DNA from: Bdellovibrionia bacterium
GTDB taxonomy: Bacteria > Bdellovibrionota > Bdellovibrionia > Bdellovibrionales > JAGQZY01
Direction: 5' to 3'
NCBI GenBank assembly: GCA_030424715.1
Contig: JAUHWH010000002.1
Coordinates: 397,080-461,079, forward strand
DNA length: 64,000 nucleotides
In this document: positions 25,587 through 35,576 of the stretch, in pieces
Position numbering within the stretch: the first letter of the stretch is position 1
Layout: every line of letters starts with the position of its first letter
The notes under the pieces: model-generated
What the model saw: only the letters and a program-made list of their open reading frames with translations
What the model was told of the DNA's origin: nothing
Database searches by the model: none
Program-made: the position numbers and the translations under genes

Positions 25587-26021
25587 TTTCATCCTCCTAA
25601 TTGTGGTTAAATAAGGCTTCCGTTCGTTCTCGATTGCAGCCCTAACACCTTTTAACCAAATCAGTTACCACAAAACAATTCTCTTTTGCAAACCCCGCTG
25701 AAACTTTCAGCAAAAGGTAATAGTCGATTGAATCAAGGCAGTGCCTCACCTTTATCTTAAGTAACTGTAATCAAAATGAATATAAAGGAGCCTGTAGAAG
25801 TCGTGGGGGGTGAGTGTATTCAGCGCTTCAAAGGTTTCTGCTCCACGATCAGATCTCTGCATTATTGTGAACCCACCTTGACGCCGCGAGGTCACACCCT
25901 GCTCCAATAAAGGCTTTCTCGTAAAAAAAAGTACAACCGATCATCTCGAGAAAATCTATTCAATATCAAAGGACAAGTACCGAGTTTTCAAAACAAGTTT
26001 TAAACTCCAGTTGGATGCCAA

Positions 26022-26279
26022 CTATTTGTCTCTCTTTTGGCCTTTCGTTTTCTTTTTTGAATCGAGCTCCAGTGGTAGGGCTTCGACGATCTCTTCTCTG
26101 AAGTTTTTGCGGATGGTTAAGTGTTTTTCGAGATCCGTGCGATCACCCTTTCCTAAAGAGATCTGAGAGCCCCTCAGTCCCTCCCCTTGAATCTTCACGT
26201 CATCAAGGTTGATCTTTTTTTGCTGCCCCCACGCGGGAGATCCGAAGAGGCAGAGCCCAATGAGTGTTGATAAGATCAT
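26022..26279 (-). CDS. Small exported basic protein, last gene of the envelope-machine operon
   Basis: 85 residues. Signal peptide MILSTLIGLCLFGSPAWG, then INLDDVKIQGEGLRGSQISLG and a Lys-rich tail (KKKTKGQKRDK). The segment 'DDVKIQGE' resembles short periplasmic partners found beside ExbD/TolR genes in Myxococcus-like gliding clusters. That similarity is only suggestive. Start overlaps the stop of the gene before it (ATGA). Confidence 0.6.
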   Translation of the reverse strand: MILSTLIGLCLFGSPAWGQQKKINLDDVKIQGEGLRGSQISLGKGDRTDLEKHLTIRKNFREEIVEALPLELDSKKKTKGQKRDK

Positions 26280-27259
26280 GGCGCCTCCTGTTGAATTTCT
26301 ACGAATTGAAAACTGTCGACCGCTGGAGAATCAATCAATTTAGAGTCTTTGAACTCCGCCGACAAAACTTTAGTGGCATAATAGCGACTCTCTGCTGGAT
26401 TTTGCTCTTCAGAAAGCAAGGCGTAAACTAAAAAATCGAGCTTGATCGCATCCGATTGACTTGCAAGATCTTGAAAGGCCTGCAACTGCGGCAGCCAAGT
26501 GTTGAGCCCCAGGACCTGGTATGAGAAACATCCGGTCTTTTGCTTTGCCGGTTGGACGTCGACTTCGATAAACTGGGATTTACCTGAGTCCTGCCAATGG
26601 GCAAGCAGTGATTCCGCCTCGTCAATCCCGCTCTCTTCATTACTAAACACGAAAGGGGCAATGCGATTCACTAATCGGATTTCAACACCATCGATAAAGC
26701 CATCAGCGTCGGTGTCGGGATTGTTGATATTCAGTGAGGCCAAACTATAGAGCGATTCTGTTTGGTCGTCACTTAAGGCTTCGTAGCGTTTTGATTGTAA
26801 TAGTATTTCTTCGCAACTTGTAAGCAGGTCGGCATCTTGATCGGCAGAATCACAAGAAGCTCCCATCTGTTGCGCCTTTTTCTGGGCCTCAGCATCCAAG
26901 CGAACCCACACACCATCCGAGACACCTTGCTGAACGCTAAAACGATCCTGTGGTGATGTATTGTAAGTTGCCTCGTCAACATCACAGAGCCCATCGAGGT
27001 CGCTGTCCAGCTCAATACTGCCATTGTCACAACGGCTGGCAAAAAGAGGGGCGATGTGAAAACTTTTAAGGACGTAAGCACTCTTCTCACCACCCGCATC
27101 GGGCGCACAAAAATAGCCCTGAAAGAGGCCGATGACTTGCACTTCATCGGATTGCGAGGCGTGGTAGATCAAAGCACTGGGAAGGACAAGCAGGGCCACT
27201 AGCGTCGTCGCCCGTGCGCCGGCACCCATCTGCTGAAAATACTGTAACAACCTTCTCAT
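26276..27259 (-). CDS. Membrane-anchored Ca-binding-repeat protein
   Basis: 327 residues, with one membrane helix near residues 17-33 (ATTLVALLVLPSALIYH). The outside part holds thrombospondin-3-like calcium repeats: DSDLDGLCDVDEATYNTSP, DQDADLLTSCEEI and NPDTDADGFIDGVEI. Such repeats need Ca2+ and often sit on outer-surface machinery. Repeats of the same style (CDxD...NP) occur in the three lipoproteins at 38.7-43.6 kb. It follows the second ExbD gene by 13 bases, so it is probably part of the same complex. Confidence 0.72.
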   Translation of the reverse strand: MRRLLQYFQQMGAGARATTLVALLVLPSALIYHASQSDEVQVIGLFQGYFCAPDAGGEKSAYVLKSFHIAPLFASRCDNGSIELDSDLDGLCDVDEATYNTSPQDRFSVQQGVSDGVWVRLDAEAQKKAQQMGASCDSADQDADLLTSCEEILLQSKRYEALSDDQTESLYSLASLNINNPDTDADGFIDGVEIRLVNRIAPFVFSNEESGIDEAESLLAHWQDSGKSQFIEVDVQPAKQKTGCFSYQVLGLNTWLPQLQAFQDLASQSDAIKLDFLVYALLSEEQNPAESRYYATKVLSAEFKDSKLIDSPAVDSFQFVEIQQEAP

Positions 27260-27272
27260 CCGATGACTCCCA

Positions 27273-27839
27273 TCACTTTTCGTCGTACTTTTTTCGCACC
27301 GTCAGCTGAATACCCGTCCATCCTTCTTCGACCAATAGCTTCATGACCTCCCGGACTCGAGACATGGGGGTGGCTTTGTCGGCCTGTATGTTCACTGTCA
27401 TCTCTGGCTTTTTACCAGGATTCTCTCTCAGTTCTTTGGTTAAGAACTCTTTAAGCAAGCGGCGCAACTTTGGGTAGGGTTTTATTTTTTCTTCAAGCTC
27501 TATCTGTGGCTGATCGGCCGGCAGAGCATCAAGATAGATACGGTCCTGTAAAATGGAAACAAGCGGATAGCTCTCCATCAGATCAGCATTTTTCGCTTTC
27601 GGGAGCACCACGTCTCTAGCGACATAAAAAGCATCGCCGTTGGCAGAGAAGTTCATGATAAGAAAGATCACGACCATAGAGAACATGTCGATCATGGATG
27701 TCAGAGGCAGAGCCTCTGGTATTGAACGTCCTTTAGAGCGGAACAAATGCTTGCGCGTTTGCACCAAGTCGTATTGGGGCTCTAAATTAAAACCGGGGGT
27801 TAGAACCTGGCTTTCGACTCGACCCAATTCGTGACTCAT
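27273..27839 (-). CDS. ExbD/TolR-family proton-channel subunit (second copy)
   Basis: 188 residues with a single membrane helix carrying the ion-path Asp (PLTSMIDMFSMVVIFLIMNF, about 45-64) and a periplasmic domain ending in the TolR-type pattern KATPMSRVREVMKLLVEEGW. With ExbB it forms the proton-driven motor. Its 40-residue cytoplasmic head is longer than usual. The ATG overlaps the stop of the first ExbD gene (ATGA). Confidence 0.88.
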   Translation of the reverse strand: MSHELGRVESQVLTPGFNLEPQYDLVQTRKHLFRSKGRSIPEALPLTSMIDMFSMVVIFLIMNFSANGDAFYVARDVVLPKAKNADLMESYPLVSILQDRIYLDALPADQPQIELEEKIKPYPKLRRLLKEFLTKELRENPGKKPEMTVNIQADKATPMSRVREVMKLLVEEGWTGIQLTVRKKYDEK

Positions 27840-28303
27840 AGGTCCTCCGCCTTTAAGTTGCCGGTGCTGAAGGCAATGGCCTCCATTCCGGCACCAAAAA
27901 TCACATCGTACATTTCAATAAGAACCCCGTAGCCCACTTTGCCTTCGGACTCGATCGTGATTTGCTTTTTCGCTCCAAAGCGCTTCAACCAAGCTTCCAC
28001 TTTCTGACCGAGAGCGACGGCGTTCAAAGGTTGCTGTAATGCCATGGGAGACTTTTTAGGCTTTGGCCCCTCTTCTACAAAGATAATCTGCTTACCATAA
28101 ATCTGGATTTTAAGAGTGGTCTCTTTCTTTTTATCAGGCTGTGGCTCGTTCGCTGAAAGACTTTCCACCGATTTCGAAAACTTGGTTTTAAAGCTATAGA
28201 GCTTAGACCACGAGGCCGTGACCAGCAGAAGCACCACCAGCATTGCAAAAAGGCCAATAAAGGGGGTTAAGTCTAGCTCTTGACTTATTTTTTTTCGCGC
28301 CAA
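27836..28303 (-). CDS. ExbD/TolR-family proton-channel subunit (first copy)
   Basis: 155 residues. Cytoplasmic head MARKKISQELDLTPFIGLFA, one membrane helix (about 14-32) and a periplasmic domain (KQIIFVEEGPKPKKS, LIEMYDVIFGAGM). The usual ion-path Asp of the helix is replaced: the helix reads LDLTPFIGLFAMLVVLLLVTAS with Asp only just before it. In Myxococcus the motor likewise has two unequal TolR-type subunits (AglQ and AglS). The gene lies 12 bases after ExbB. Confidence 0.82.
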   Translation of the reverse strand: MARKKISQELDLTPFIGLFAMLVVLLLVTASWSKLYSFKTKFSKSVESLSANEPQPDKKKETTLKIQIYGKQIIFVEEGPKPKKSPMALQQPLNAVALGQKVEAWLKRFGAKKQITIESEGKVGYGVLIEMYDVIFGAGMEAIAFSTGNLKAEDL

Positions 28304-28315
28304 GATCGACTCCTC

Positions 28316-28960
28316 TTAGTTACCCGTAATGCGTTTTTTGTGGGTGATTATAAAATTCAGGGTAGAGACACTGCCTTCGTGAATCTCACTAATAAGCTCC
28401 TCAGCTCGCGAGGACAGATAACCATAGACACCAAGCAACGGAATCGCTCCAAGAAGACCGGCTGCGGTGGTGTTCATCGCGGTGGCGATGGCACTGGCTA
28501 GCATTTCCGCCTTCTTGTCAGGAGATACGTTCGCAACCGCGTCGAAGGCCCCAATGAGACCAGACACTGTTCCAAGCAGTCCCAAAAGAGTCGCCACGTT
28601 GGCGCAGGTGTTGATTAAAGCAATGCGCTTCTCAATTTTTGGAATCTCTCGAAGAGCCGCGGCGTCCATCGAGGTTTGCACCTCTTCGGCACTGGCGTTA
28701 TTCATTACTGAGTTTAGACCGGCATAGATAATATTAGTGATTGGTAAGTTTTGCTGTTTGATGACATTCACTGCCGAGTTGATATTTCCATTCATAAGCT
28801 TGGCTCGAAGATTTGAAATAAGATGATCTTTGTCGATACTCCCCGCCTGCATAAGAACTTTAAATCTCTCGATGGCGATAGCAAAGCCGATCATGGAGCA
28901 AATCAGAATTGGCCACATAAAAAAACCGCCATCTAAAAACTTTTGTACCAATGATCCCAT
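28316..28960 (-). CDS. ExbB/TolQ/MotA-family motor subunit (AglR-like)
   Basis: 214 residues with three membrane helices (about 14-32, 110-135, 150-172) and the family pattern ALINTCANVATLLGLLGTVSGLIGAF and later AIATAMNTTAAGLLGAIPLLGVYGY. These proteins form a pentamer around the ExbD dimer and use proton flow to move an envelope partner. It starts just after the FHA/TonB gene and before two ExbD genes, giving a complete motor. Confidence 0.92.
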   Translation of the reverse strand: MGSLVQKFLDGGFFMWPILICSMIGFAIAIERFKVLMQAGSIDKDHLISNLRAKLMNGNINSAVNVIKQQNLPITNIIYAGLNSVMNNASAEEVQTSMDAAALREIPKIEKRIALINTCANVATLLGLLGTVSGLIGAFDAVANVSPDKKAEMLASAIATAMNTTAAGLLGAIPLLGVYGYLSSRAEELISEIHEGSVSTLNFIITHKKRITGN

Positions 28961-28989
28961 GCTGAACTCCTTAGAATGCCTCTCTAATT

Positions 28990-30957
28990 TTATAATTTAC
29001 CAAATGGAAAGCCAATGGATGTGACTGTGGATTGGCCATTGGTCGCGGCTGGAAACTTCATCTTGCTAAACACCCGCTTGACACAATCGTTAAGCTTTTT
29101 GTCGCCCGTGGCTTCGCTACGACGAACGCTCACCGACTGGACGGCTCCTCGGGGACTGATCGTCCATTCGTACTCAACTCGACCCGACAGGGTGGGTTGA
29201 TCGAACAAAGCTCGCTCATAGCAACGTTGCACCTCTGAAAGGTGACGATTGACCACGCCCATGACCTGAGCCGGAGAAAGTCCCTGGGCTCGATTGGGGT
29301 CGTTTTGTAGTTTAGGAGTACCGACGACGGCACCTTTGACAGCACGCTTACCGGTTTTATCACTAAGGTTCTGTCCTGAAAAGTCGGCGGAGACCTGGCT
29401 CAAGGCGGATCGACTGGAGCTGGTTCCGGCTCGTGCCGACGCCCCTGTATTCAAAGACTGGATCAGGTTTTGCCCGGAACTTTCACCCGCTTGTTTGGAC
29501 GCACTCGGATCTATTTTAAAATTATTGCTCACTTTGCCGGGCTTGAAGGTGTTGATCTTATTAAAACTGGCGAAAGCCGCTAAGGCCGTGTTGGTGGGCT
29601 TTTGCGGCTTTGGCGCCTGAGAACGCGCCTTCGGCTGCACCCTAGGTTGACTCGCCACCCTTACCGGTGCCGGCGCTTTCGCTCTTTTCTTTGGACGAGG
29701 AGCGGCTGCCACTTTTGGCTTAGGCTTCGGAAGAGGCTGAGCGATTGGTTTCGGTTTAGGTTTCGGTGCTGGCTTTGGTTTTGGAGCGACGGCCGCTTTC
29801 GGTTTTGGTTTTGGCTTCGGAGGAGCAGCGACTTTGGGCTCTGGCTTCGGTGCTGGCTTTGGCTCCGGTTTCTTTTTAACCTCTTCGGGAATAACCACTT
29901 CAACAACTCGCTTTTTGGTCATCTCTTTGCGAGTCACCTTCTGCTTTGAATCACTCATAAAAAGTAATGCTGAAGCCAAAATGATTGTGCCAAGCACAAG
30001 GTTTCTTACAATCTCAAAAAAGCGTCGATCTTCTTCTTTAAAGATCGCACCGTTCAGTCTCTCGGACGCATCGACAAACTCATAGCTGATTCCGATACGG
30101 TCGGTGAGCTTTACTAAAACACGATCTCGGGCCTTCAAGGTTAAAAGGCCAGATATCAACCCTTGATCAGTCTCAAACTTCATATCTTCAGGAACATTGT
30201 AGTTCTCTGAAAACACCAGCTCTGTCTTGTCCGAGACAAAAATATTGGCGACGTTGTCTTTTACATAGCCGATGGGTTGAGCTTTCAGATTCTCGTTGGG
30301 CAGATAGAGCCCCTCTCCCTCTCGCCCACTGACAACAATCGGCTCGTTATTCTGTACGATGGATGATGAAAGAGCCTGGCCGTCCCAAACCAGAGTGGTT
30401 CGCAAAGCAAGTCGACTATTAAAAGTTCCCAACTTAGCGCCAAAAAACATACGTCGCTCATCGCTAGCACCAGCTGATCTTGGAGACCTAATTTTGGCAT
30501 GAACGTCAGGTGTGGTTTTGTCGTTCTCCTCGCCAGGCTCGACCATCTCGATTGTTGACATAAGGTCAGATGTTGAGGTGAGTTCTAGTTTGTCGACCTC
30601 TACTGTATTTTCGGAGATCGACATTTGCTGACCGGGAGTAAATAAGATGTGGATTTCGAGGTCCAAGATTTCAAAAGTTCCGTGGGAACTAATCTCCACG
30701 GAAGAAATCTTGTCATCAAGGTAGCGCGTCCCGGCCTTTGAACCTTCGTCAATGACCTTAACGGACTCTTTTTGTAAGTGCAGAGTTAGGTGTTTGCGAG
30801 AAACAAAGTTGTGGTCTGACAAACAGATGTCACTGTCTAAATCACGCCCGAGCTTCACATGGGGTTGCTGAAAGGTTTGCCGGTAAAACTCTTTACCTGC
30901 ACGGCTGACCGTGACCGTAAAAAACGGCAATGCTGTTTTGATTTCAGCATCAGTCAT
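28990..30957 (-). CDS. FHA-TonB fusion protein of an Agl/Glt-like machine (AgmX/PglI-type C-terminus)
   Basis: 655 residues. N-terminal FHA domain (about 20-100; LGRD and SRKHL, the phospho-Thr-binding positions), a beta region, and one membrane helix (about 318-338, LVLGTIILASALLFM). A long Pro-Lys-rich spacer (about 350-440, PKPKPKP repeats) would span the periplasm, and a TonB/AgmX C-terminal domain follows (VNRHLSEVQRCYERAL, then VKRVFSKMKFP). This matches GltG/GltJ of the Myxococcus gliding motor, which link the proton channel to the outer membrane. The FHA suggests control by Ser/Thr kinase phosphorylation. Confidence 0.87.
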   Translation of the reverse strand: MTDAEIKTALPFFTVTVSRAGKEFYRQTFQQPHVKLGRDLDSDICLSDHNFVSRKHLTLHLQKESVKVIDEGSKAGTRYLDDKISSVEISSHGTFEILDLEIHILFTPGQQMSISENTVEVDKLELTSTSDLMSTIEMVEPGEENDKTTPDVHAKIRSPRSAGASDERRMFFGAKLGTFNSRLALRTTLVWDGQALSSSIVQNNEPIVVSGREGEGLYLPNENLKAQPIGYVKDNVANIFVSDKTELVFSENYNVPEDMKFETDQGLISGLLTLKARDRVLVKLTDRIGISYEFVDASERLNGAIFKEEDRRFFEIVRNLVLGTIILASALLFMSDSKQKVTRKEMTKKRVVEVVIPEEVKKKPEPKPAPKPEPKVAAPPKPKPKPKAAVAPKPKPAPKPKPKPIAQPLPKPKPKVAAAPRPKKRAKAPAPVRVASQPRVQPKARSQAPKPQKPTNTALAAFASFNKINTFKPGKVSNNFKIDPSASKQAGESSGQNLIQSLNTGASARAGTSSSRSALSQVSADFSGQNLSDKTGKRAVKGAVVGTPKLQNDPNRAQGLSPAQVMGVVNRHLSEVQRCYERALFDQPTLSGRVEYEWTISPRGAVQSVSVRRSEATGDKKLNDCVKRVFSKMKFPAATNGQSTVTSIGFPFGKL

Positions 30958-30993
30958 ATCGTGACCTCGCCAAGAGGCCGATCAAGCTTCGCC

Positions 30994-33900
30994 TTATCGG
31001 TAGAAGCCAATTTTGAAATCCGCTCGTCCACTTGCTGCCTTGTACAATGATGATAGTTTCTTTTGTGAATTTTGATAACGATATTTATTATATAGAAAGT
31101 ACTCTCCAACCAAAGCGTTGGGCTCGGTATTTTTGATCTTGCGTGCTTCACTAAAGCGATCGTAAGCTTTCTGATCGTTCCCTAATAGAACTTGTGCCAC
31201 ACCCATAAGAGCGAGGACCTCTGGATTTTTAGGATCAATGGTTTGTGCTCGACTCAACACTCCTGCGGCTTCTCCACCCGAACGGCTCTTTATCAATGCT
31301 TTGGCTAATTGCAGATAGAGACTGATGTCTCTCGGTTTGTCGTGTAACTTTTTTTGAATTCTTAGAATAGCCGCAGAGTTCGCGGTTTCACTGCTTGGGT
31401 TCAGAGTCACCAGAAGCTTTTCATCAAACTTTTTTTGACCACGGGCACAGCCTAGGGCCGCTCCGTTGAAAACCTTGTAGCGCTCGGCATTTCTTACACA
31501 GTTGACAAAGAACTCTTTCGAGGACTTTGCAAAGGGCTGGGCCTGTTGCTGCAATTGCTGCTTGAGCTGCTTTTTTGCACTCGCCGGCATCCGAGGAGGC
31601 ATCGGTGTGGAAAGAATAAAGCTATTAAAGTCTCCATTGGTTCGACCCATCAAGAACTGCCCAGCCAGACCCCACTTCGGGTGGCCTGTTTGCCCGAGAC
31701 GACCATTCAAAGCCTGGAGTTCAACGAGGCTTTGTTGTTTTTGTTGGATGGTCTCTAGCTCTCGCCCCGGCTGCATCTTCAAGCTCTCGTAAGCCTTATA
31801 TTTAACAAGCGAAAGAAAGTAGAGAGCCGCTGCCGACTTGTCTTTTGGAGTGCTCCCGACGGCACTGGAGAGGCTGTTTTGAGCGGCCGGGAGGTTCCCC
31901 ATAAAGAATTGCGCCAACCCACAATAGTATGAGCCCGAGGCGCCCCCGACCCGCTTGCAGGTTTTGTTTAGAGAAGACCAGCTCCCACGGACCAAGTCCA
32001 TTTCAGCAGCCATTTCGTGATCGCCTAAGCGACTATAAACGGCACCCGCGGATTTAAAATCATGCAACTCACGATAGATCTCCGCAGCATTGAGAGATAG
32101 TTTTTTTGCCTCAGCATCACCAGGATATTTTTGTCCAAAGAGGTCAAAGTAAGTGGCCGCCTTACGCAGGTCTGCTGTGATAATTGCCATTTTTGCCATA
32201 TCAGAAACCACTTGTCTCGCAAACTTCGAGTCCTTGTGCTGACTGATCAACTGCTCACCCACCCCGTAGGCTTTGGGATCGCGTTTTGCCTTTAGGTCCA
32301 CAAAGGCCTCATACAAAGCCTTATCACCGAGGCTTGTTCCTTTGTACTTGGCTGCGAGCTTTAACAAATTATTGTTCCGACCGAGAACACCCGACCGACC
32401 GCCATCAATAATGGTCTCTTCGACAATCTCTTTGACCTGCTGCCTGGTGCTCGGGTCTCTTACCATGTTCGCCGCTAGGAGTTTCTGCCCGACAGCCGCC
32501 AACTGCTTTTTCTGATTCATCTGGTCGTAACTATCGAGAAGAAGCAAAGCCACCTGTGGCGCCTGACTGGCACTCGGGTATCTCTTCAGAAAGGTCCAAA
32601 AAACCCTTGTCGCTTTTTTAAAATCGCGCTCGCGATAAAAGCTCTGGGCGTAGTTAAACGCCACCGTCTCTGCCGTGGGCCCTTTGGGTGAAAGTTTTAG
32701 ATAAGCCAGTCCCACCTTGCGAAGACCGGCTCGTGCTTCGAGCTTTTGCAAACGGGTGTCTAACTTCTCTTGACTCAAACTCAGTATAAATGCTTTTACG
32801 GCAGCGTCGAGCATCTCGACCCGGGCCTTTCTTGTCTTGTTTAAAACGGCCACACCAAAGTAGGCTTGGCCGGCCTCAATGTAGCGATTACGAGCAAACA
32901 GAAGCTCTGCTAGGTTTAGCTTCAACTCGGCAACCTTCTTTGCCTTGGGGAAAGCCTCGATAAATCGCTGATACCCTTCAATAAGGCTGTCTATTTTTAC
33001 CTTGTCGTTTTTCTGACGATAGGCTTGATCGGTTTTTGTCAAATAGTCGCGAGCGATCAACTCCATATCGCTCTGGGTCTTTTGCTTTTCCTTTTTATCT
33101 TTAAAGTCCTCATCGCTGAAAAAAGAGAAGGTCGAAGTGATATCGGTTACAAAGTCAGCAAAAAATTGTGGGCTTCTCGCCTTCTTCCATGACTCGTAGG
33201 TCTGATAGATGGCTTGAATGCGATCTTTCATATTTCTCTCGGTATTAAGCCACAAGGCTCCGGTGGCGGCGCTCTCCGCCAAGCGTTTTTTTATGGCCAG
33301 ACGACTGGTCGCTGTTTTTAGAGCTTTGCTGTATGGCAGAAGACCCGGCGAAAAGTAGCGCAGCATTCGCTCTACCGGTATTTTGCGAGGGTTGACTTGT
33401 GTCATTTCTTTTTTGGACATATCCGCATAGGACCGAGCAAAGCTTTGCAACAGCTCTTCGGCCACACTGACAAATTGTTGCTGATCTTTCTCTTGTTTGA
33501 GCTGTCGAAGGGCGTCCATAAAAGTGTTGTAGGCGTCCACTTCTTTTTCAAGACGAATATAGGACCAACCAATTTTGTTCATGAGCTGGTAAAAAGAAAC
33601 TCGATCTTGTTTGTTGAGACCTTTTTTATAAAAGTCCACCGCGAATTCATGATCCCCTTTGCGAGTGTAAAAGTCTCCCAACTCAAGATAGGCCTTCGCT
33701 TTGTAGTCGCTCTCATCGTATTCATCAACAATCCGCTTGAGGTAGGCGATGGCTTCTTTGTCTTGCCCCAAACTTTTCTTTATTAAGGATGCCTGGAAAA
33801 GAGCTTTGTCCGCTGTCCCGACCTTACCCGGAAACAATTTAACAATTTGGTTTAACACGTCGACGGACTTTTGTTTCTCTCGGTCTTCGAGACTGAAATC

Positions 33901-34173
33901 AAGCTCATCATCAGGCGTGTCTGGGTTTTTCAGTTTCTTTTTGTTGTACATCAACAGTGTCTTTTGCTGATAAGACTCACTCAACGAAAACAGAAGGTCT
34001 TCTAAAAGGCGCGTCTCCCCACCCTGAGCGAGTTGCGCTTCAAAAACCTTGATCTTTTTATTCTCTTCATTCAGCCGTTTATTGACCTCTTTCAGACTTT
34101 CCGCACCAAAAAGACTGGGGACGGCGAAGATCACAACAAGACTTAGAATGAGAGTGTTGCTCCCTATAGACAT
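30994..34173 (-). CDS. Very long TPR-repeat periplasmic protein
   Basis: 1,059 residues with a signal peptide (LILSLVVIFAVPSLFG). Most of the chain is helical TPR-type repeats, for example GQDKEAIAYLKRIVDEYDESD, RKGDHEFAVDFYKKGLNKQD, RDFKKATRVFWTFLKRYP and a C-terminal pair SGGEAAGVLSRAQTIDPKNPEV. This resembles the long TPR proteins of Myxococcus gliding clusters (AgmU/GltD type), which link motor and outer membrane. It overlaps the upstream TPR gene by 10 bases and lies 36 bases before the FHA-TonB gene. Confidence 0.82.
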   Translation of the reverse strand: MSIGSNTLILSLVVIFAVPSLFGAESLKEVNKRLNEENKKIKVFEAQLAQGGETRLLEDLLFSLSESYQQKTLLMYNKKKLKNPDTPDDELDFSLEDREKQKSVDVLNQIVKLFPGKVGTADKALFQASLIKKSLGQDKEAIAYLKRIVDEYDESDYKAKAYLELGDFYTRKGDHEFAVDFYKKGLNKQDRVSFYQLMNKIGWSYIRLEKEVDAYNTFMDALRQLKQEKDQQQFVSVAEELLQSFARSYADMSKKEMTQVNPRKIPVERMLRYFSPGLLPYSKALKTATSRLAIKKRLAESAATGALWLNTERNMKDRIQAIYQTYESWKKARSPQFFADFVTDITSTFSFFSDEDFKDKKEKQKTQSDMELIARDYLTKTDQAYRQKNDKVKIDSLIEGYQRFIEAFPKAKKVAELKLNLAELLFARNRYIEAGQAYFGVAVLNKTRKARVEMLDAAVKAFILSLSQEKLDTRLQKLEARAGLRKVGLAYLKLSPKGPTAETVAFNYAQSFYRERDFKKATRVFWTFLKRYPSASQAPQVALLLLDSYDQMNQKKQLAAVGQKLLAANMVRDPSTRQQVKEIVEETIIDGGRSGVLGRNNNLLKLAAKYKGTSLGDKALYEAFVDLKAKRDPKAYGVGEQLISQHKDSKFARQVVSDMAKMAIITADLRKAATYFDLFGQKYPGDAEAKKLSLNAAEIYRELHDFKSAGAVYSRLGDHEMAAEMDLVRGSWSSLNKTCKRVGGASGSYYCGLAQFFMGNLPAAQNSLSSAVGSTPKDKSAAALYFLSLVKYKAYESLKMQPGRELETIQQKQQSLVELQALNGRLGQTGHPKWGLAGQFLMGRTNGDFNSFILSTPMPPRMPASAKKQLKQQLQQQAQPFAKSSKEFFVNCVRNAERYKVFNGAALGCARGQKKFDEKLLVTLNPSSETANSAAILRIQKKLHDKPRDISLYLQLAKALIKSRSGGEAAGVLSRAQTIDPKNPEVLALMGVAQVLLGNDQKAYDRFSEARKIKNTEPNALVGEYFLYNKYRYQNSQKKLSSLYKAASGRADFKIGFYR

Positions 34174-35576
34174 CGATTCTCCAGAACGGACTGGAAGTTT
34201 TTAATCTCATCTTCCCAAATCTCTTTATAAACGGGCCAGACGATTTGGTCGTTACGACTGGTCTTTCTAACCTTTGATACCTTGTCGGCATAGGACATCC
34301 CGCCCTCCTTGATCCGGCGCAGTCGCAACGAATACGACAAGTAATCGATTTCATCTTTCAAGACCAATAGCTCCTCAATGGCTTCGCGGTTGGTCTCAAC
34401 AAGGTGGCGATTGATCACCTGCATGGTGAAGCCTTCTAATCTGTTGTGAGCTTTCGTGACCATAGCCAAGGCGACTCCTGAAAACTCATTTTTCGCTTGG
34501 GCGATTTCCTGATTCATGTAGGTCATCATACGAGCTTTGTCTTTTAACAACGGCTGATGAATGGCAAACTGAAAGACCTTAGGGTTGCGGTCATAGGTTC
34601 TGATTTTCTCAATGTCTGTCTTGATTTCTTTTAAACGCTGATCCAAGCTCTTGCTAAGGCCCGCAAGCAACTCGGGCTGACAGGTCTCTCGATAGATCAA
34701 TCCAGCCAGTAGGTATTCATCGGTGTGGTAGTACATCCCGTGCACCGAAGACTTCAATTGGTTGAGAACCCCAAGAGCCTCTTTAAAACGACTGGTTAGA
34801 TAATAGAGCCAACCCATCTCCCTTAAAACCGTGCCTTGGTCGAAACGGGAAAGGCTCACGGTTTTGTAGGTCTTCTCGGCTTCTTCGAACTGGCCCAGCT
34901 CGTAAAGAGCACGGGCCTTATTGAGAACCGCTCTTTGTTGCAAGTTGCCACCGAGCTTTGGGCGTTCGAGGTAAGCAGTCCAGAGCGCCAGTAAATCTTT
35001 AGCCTCTACAGTCTCTGACTTTTTTGTCTCTTGCATGAAATCGTAATAGTGCTTCCAAAAAGTCTCTGGTGGGATGGCGCTGAACTCTTGAAAAGCCCAC
35101 TTAAAAAAAGACTTGCTGCGAAGGGTTAAACCTCTGTGATAATGGAGGGTTGCGCGCGCTTCTTTAGACTCTGGTTTAATGATTCTCTTGTCAAAAATCT
35201 CTTGCAACAGGCCGGTTTCAACCTTCCCACTCTGAAAGGTCTCTGTGATGGCTTCGAGGGCTAAATCCACCAAGTGACTGGTCGGATAATTCTCCACAAG
35301 ACTGACCAAAACGGCATAACTCAAGACAGGATAGTCCTTTTTTAAAAGCCCTGTACCCAGCAGCAGTTCAGAACTGCCATCCTTGAGCTTCTGGATTGCT
35401 GGCTCCATCGATTGACTGATGAAGTCGTCCCATTGACCGTTGCGGAAACTCTCGACAATCTCTTGCTTTTGATCACCCGAAACGGTGGACAAGTCCTCCC
35501 ACCTCGGGGTGAACTCAGCCCAACCGATCTGAGGAGTCAAAATGAAAAGAAGGAGAGTGAATCGGATTCTGATCAT
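34164..35576 (-). CDS. TPR-repeat exported protein
   Basis: 470 residues with a signal peptide (FTLLLFILTPQIGWA). Helical repeats occur throughout: AVLNKARALYELGQFEEAEKTY, LYYLTSRFKEALGVLNQLKS. A probable coiled coil covers residues 320-420. It starts inside the stop of the beta-barrel gene (ATGA). A periplasmic scaffold of the same machine is the best guess. Confidence 0.78.
   Translation of the reverse strand: MIRIRFTLLLFILTPQIGWAEFTPRWEDLSTVSGDQKQEIVESFRNGQWDDFISQSMEPAIQKLKDGSSELLLGTGLLKKDYPVLSYAVLVSLVENYPTSHLVDLALEAITETFQSGKVETGLLQEIFDKRIIKPESKEARATLHYHRGLTLRSKSFFKWAFQEFSAIPPETFWKHYYDFMQETKKSETVEAKDLLALWTAYLERPKLGGNLQQRAVLNKARALYELGQFEEAEKTYKTVSLSRFDQGTVLREMGWLYYLTSRFKEALGVLNQLKSSVHGMYYHTDEYLLAGLIYRETCQPELLAGLSKSLDQRLKEIKTDIEKIRTYDRNPKVFQFAIHQPLLKDKARMMTYMNQEIAQAKNEFSGVALAMVTKAHNRLEGFTMQVINRHLVETNREAIEELLVLKDEIDYLSYSLRLRRIKEGGMSYADKVSKVRKTSRNDQIVWPVYKEIWEDEIKNFQSVLENRCL

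Noticed and set aside
25768..25905. 44-codon plus-strand frame in the gap after the small exported protein
   Set aside because: No ribosome site at a normal distance and no recognisable feature.
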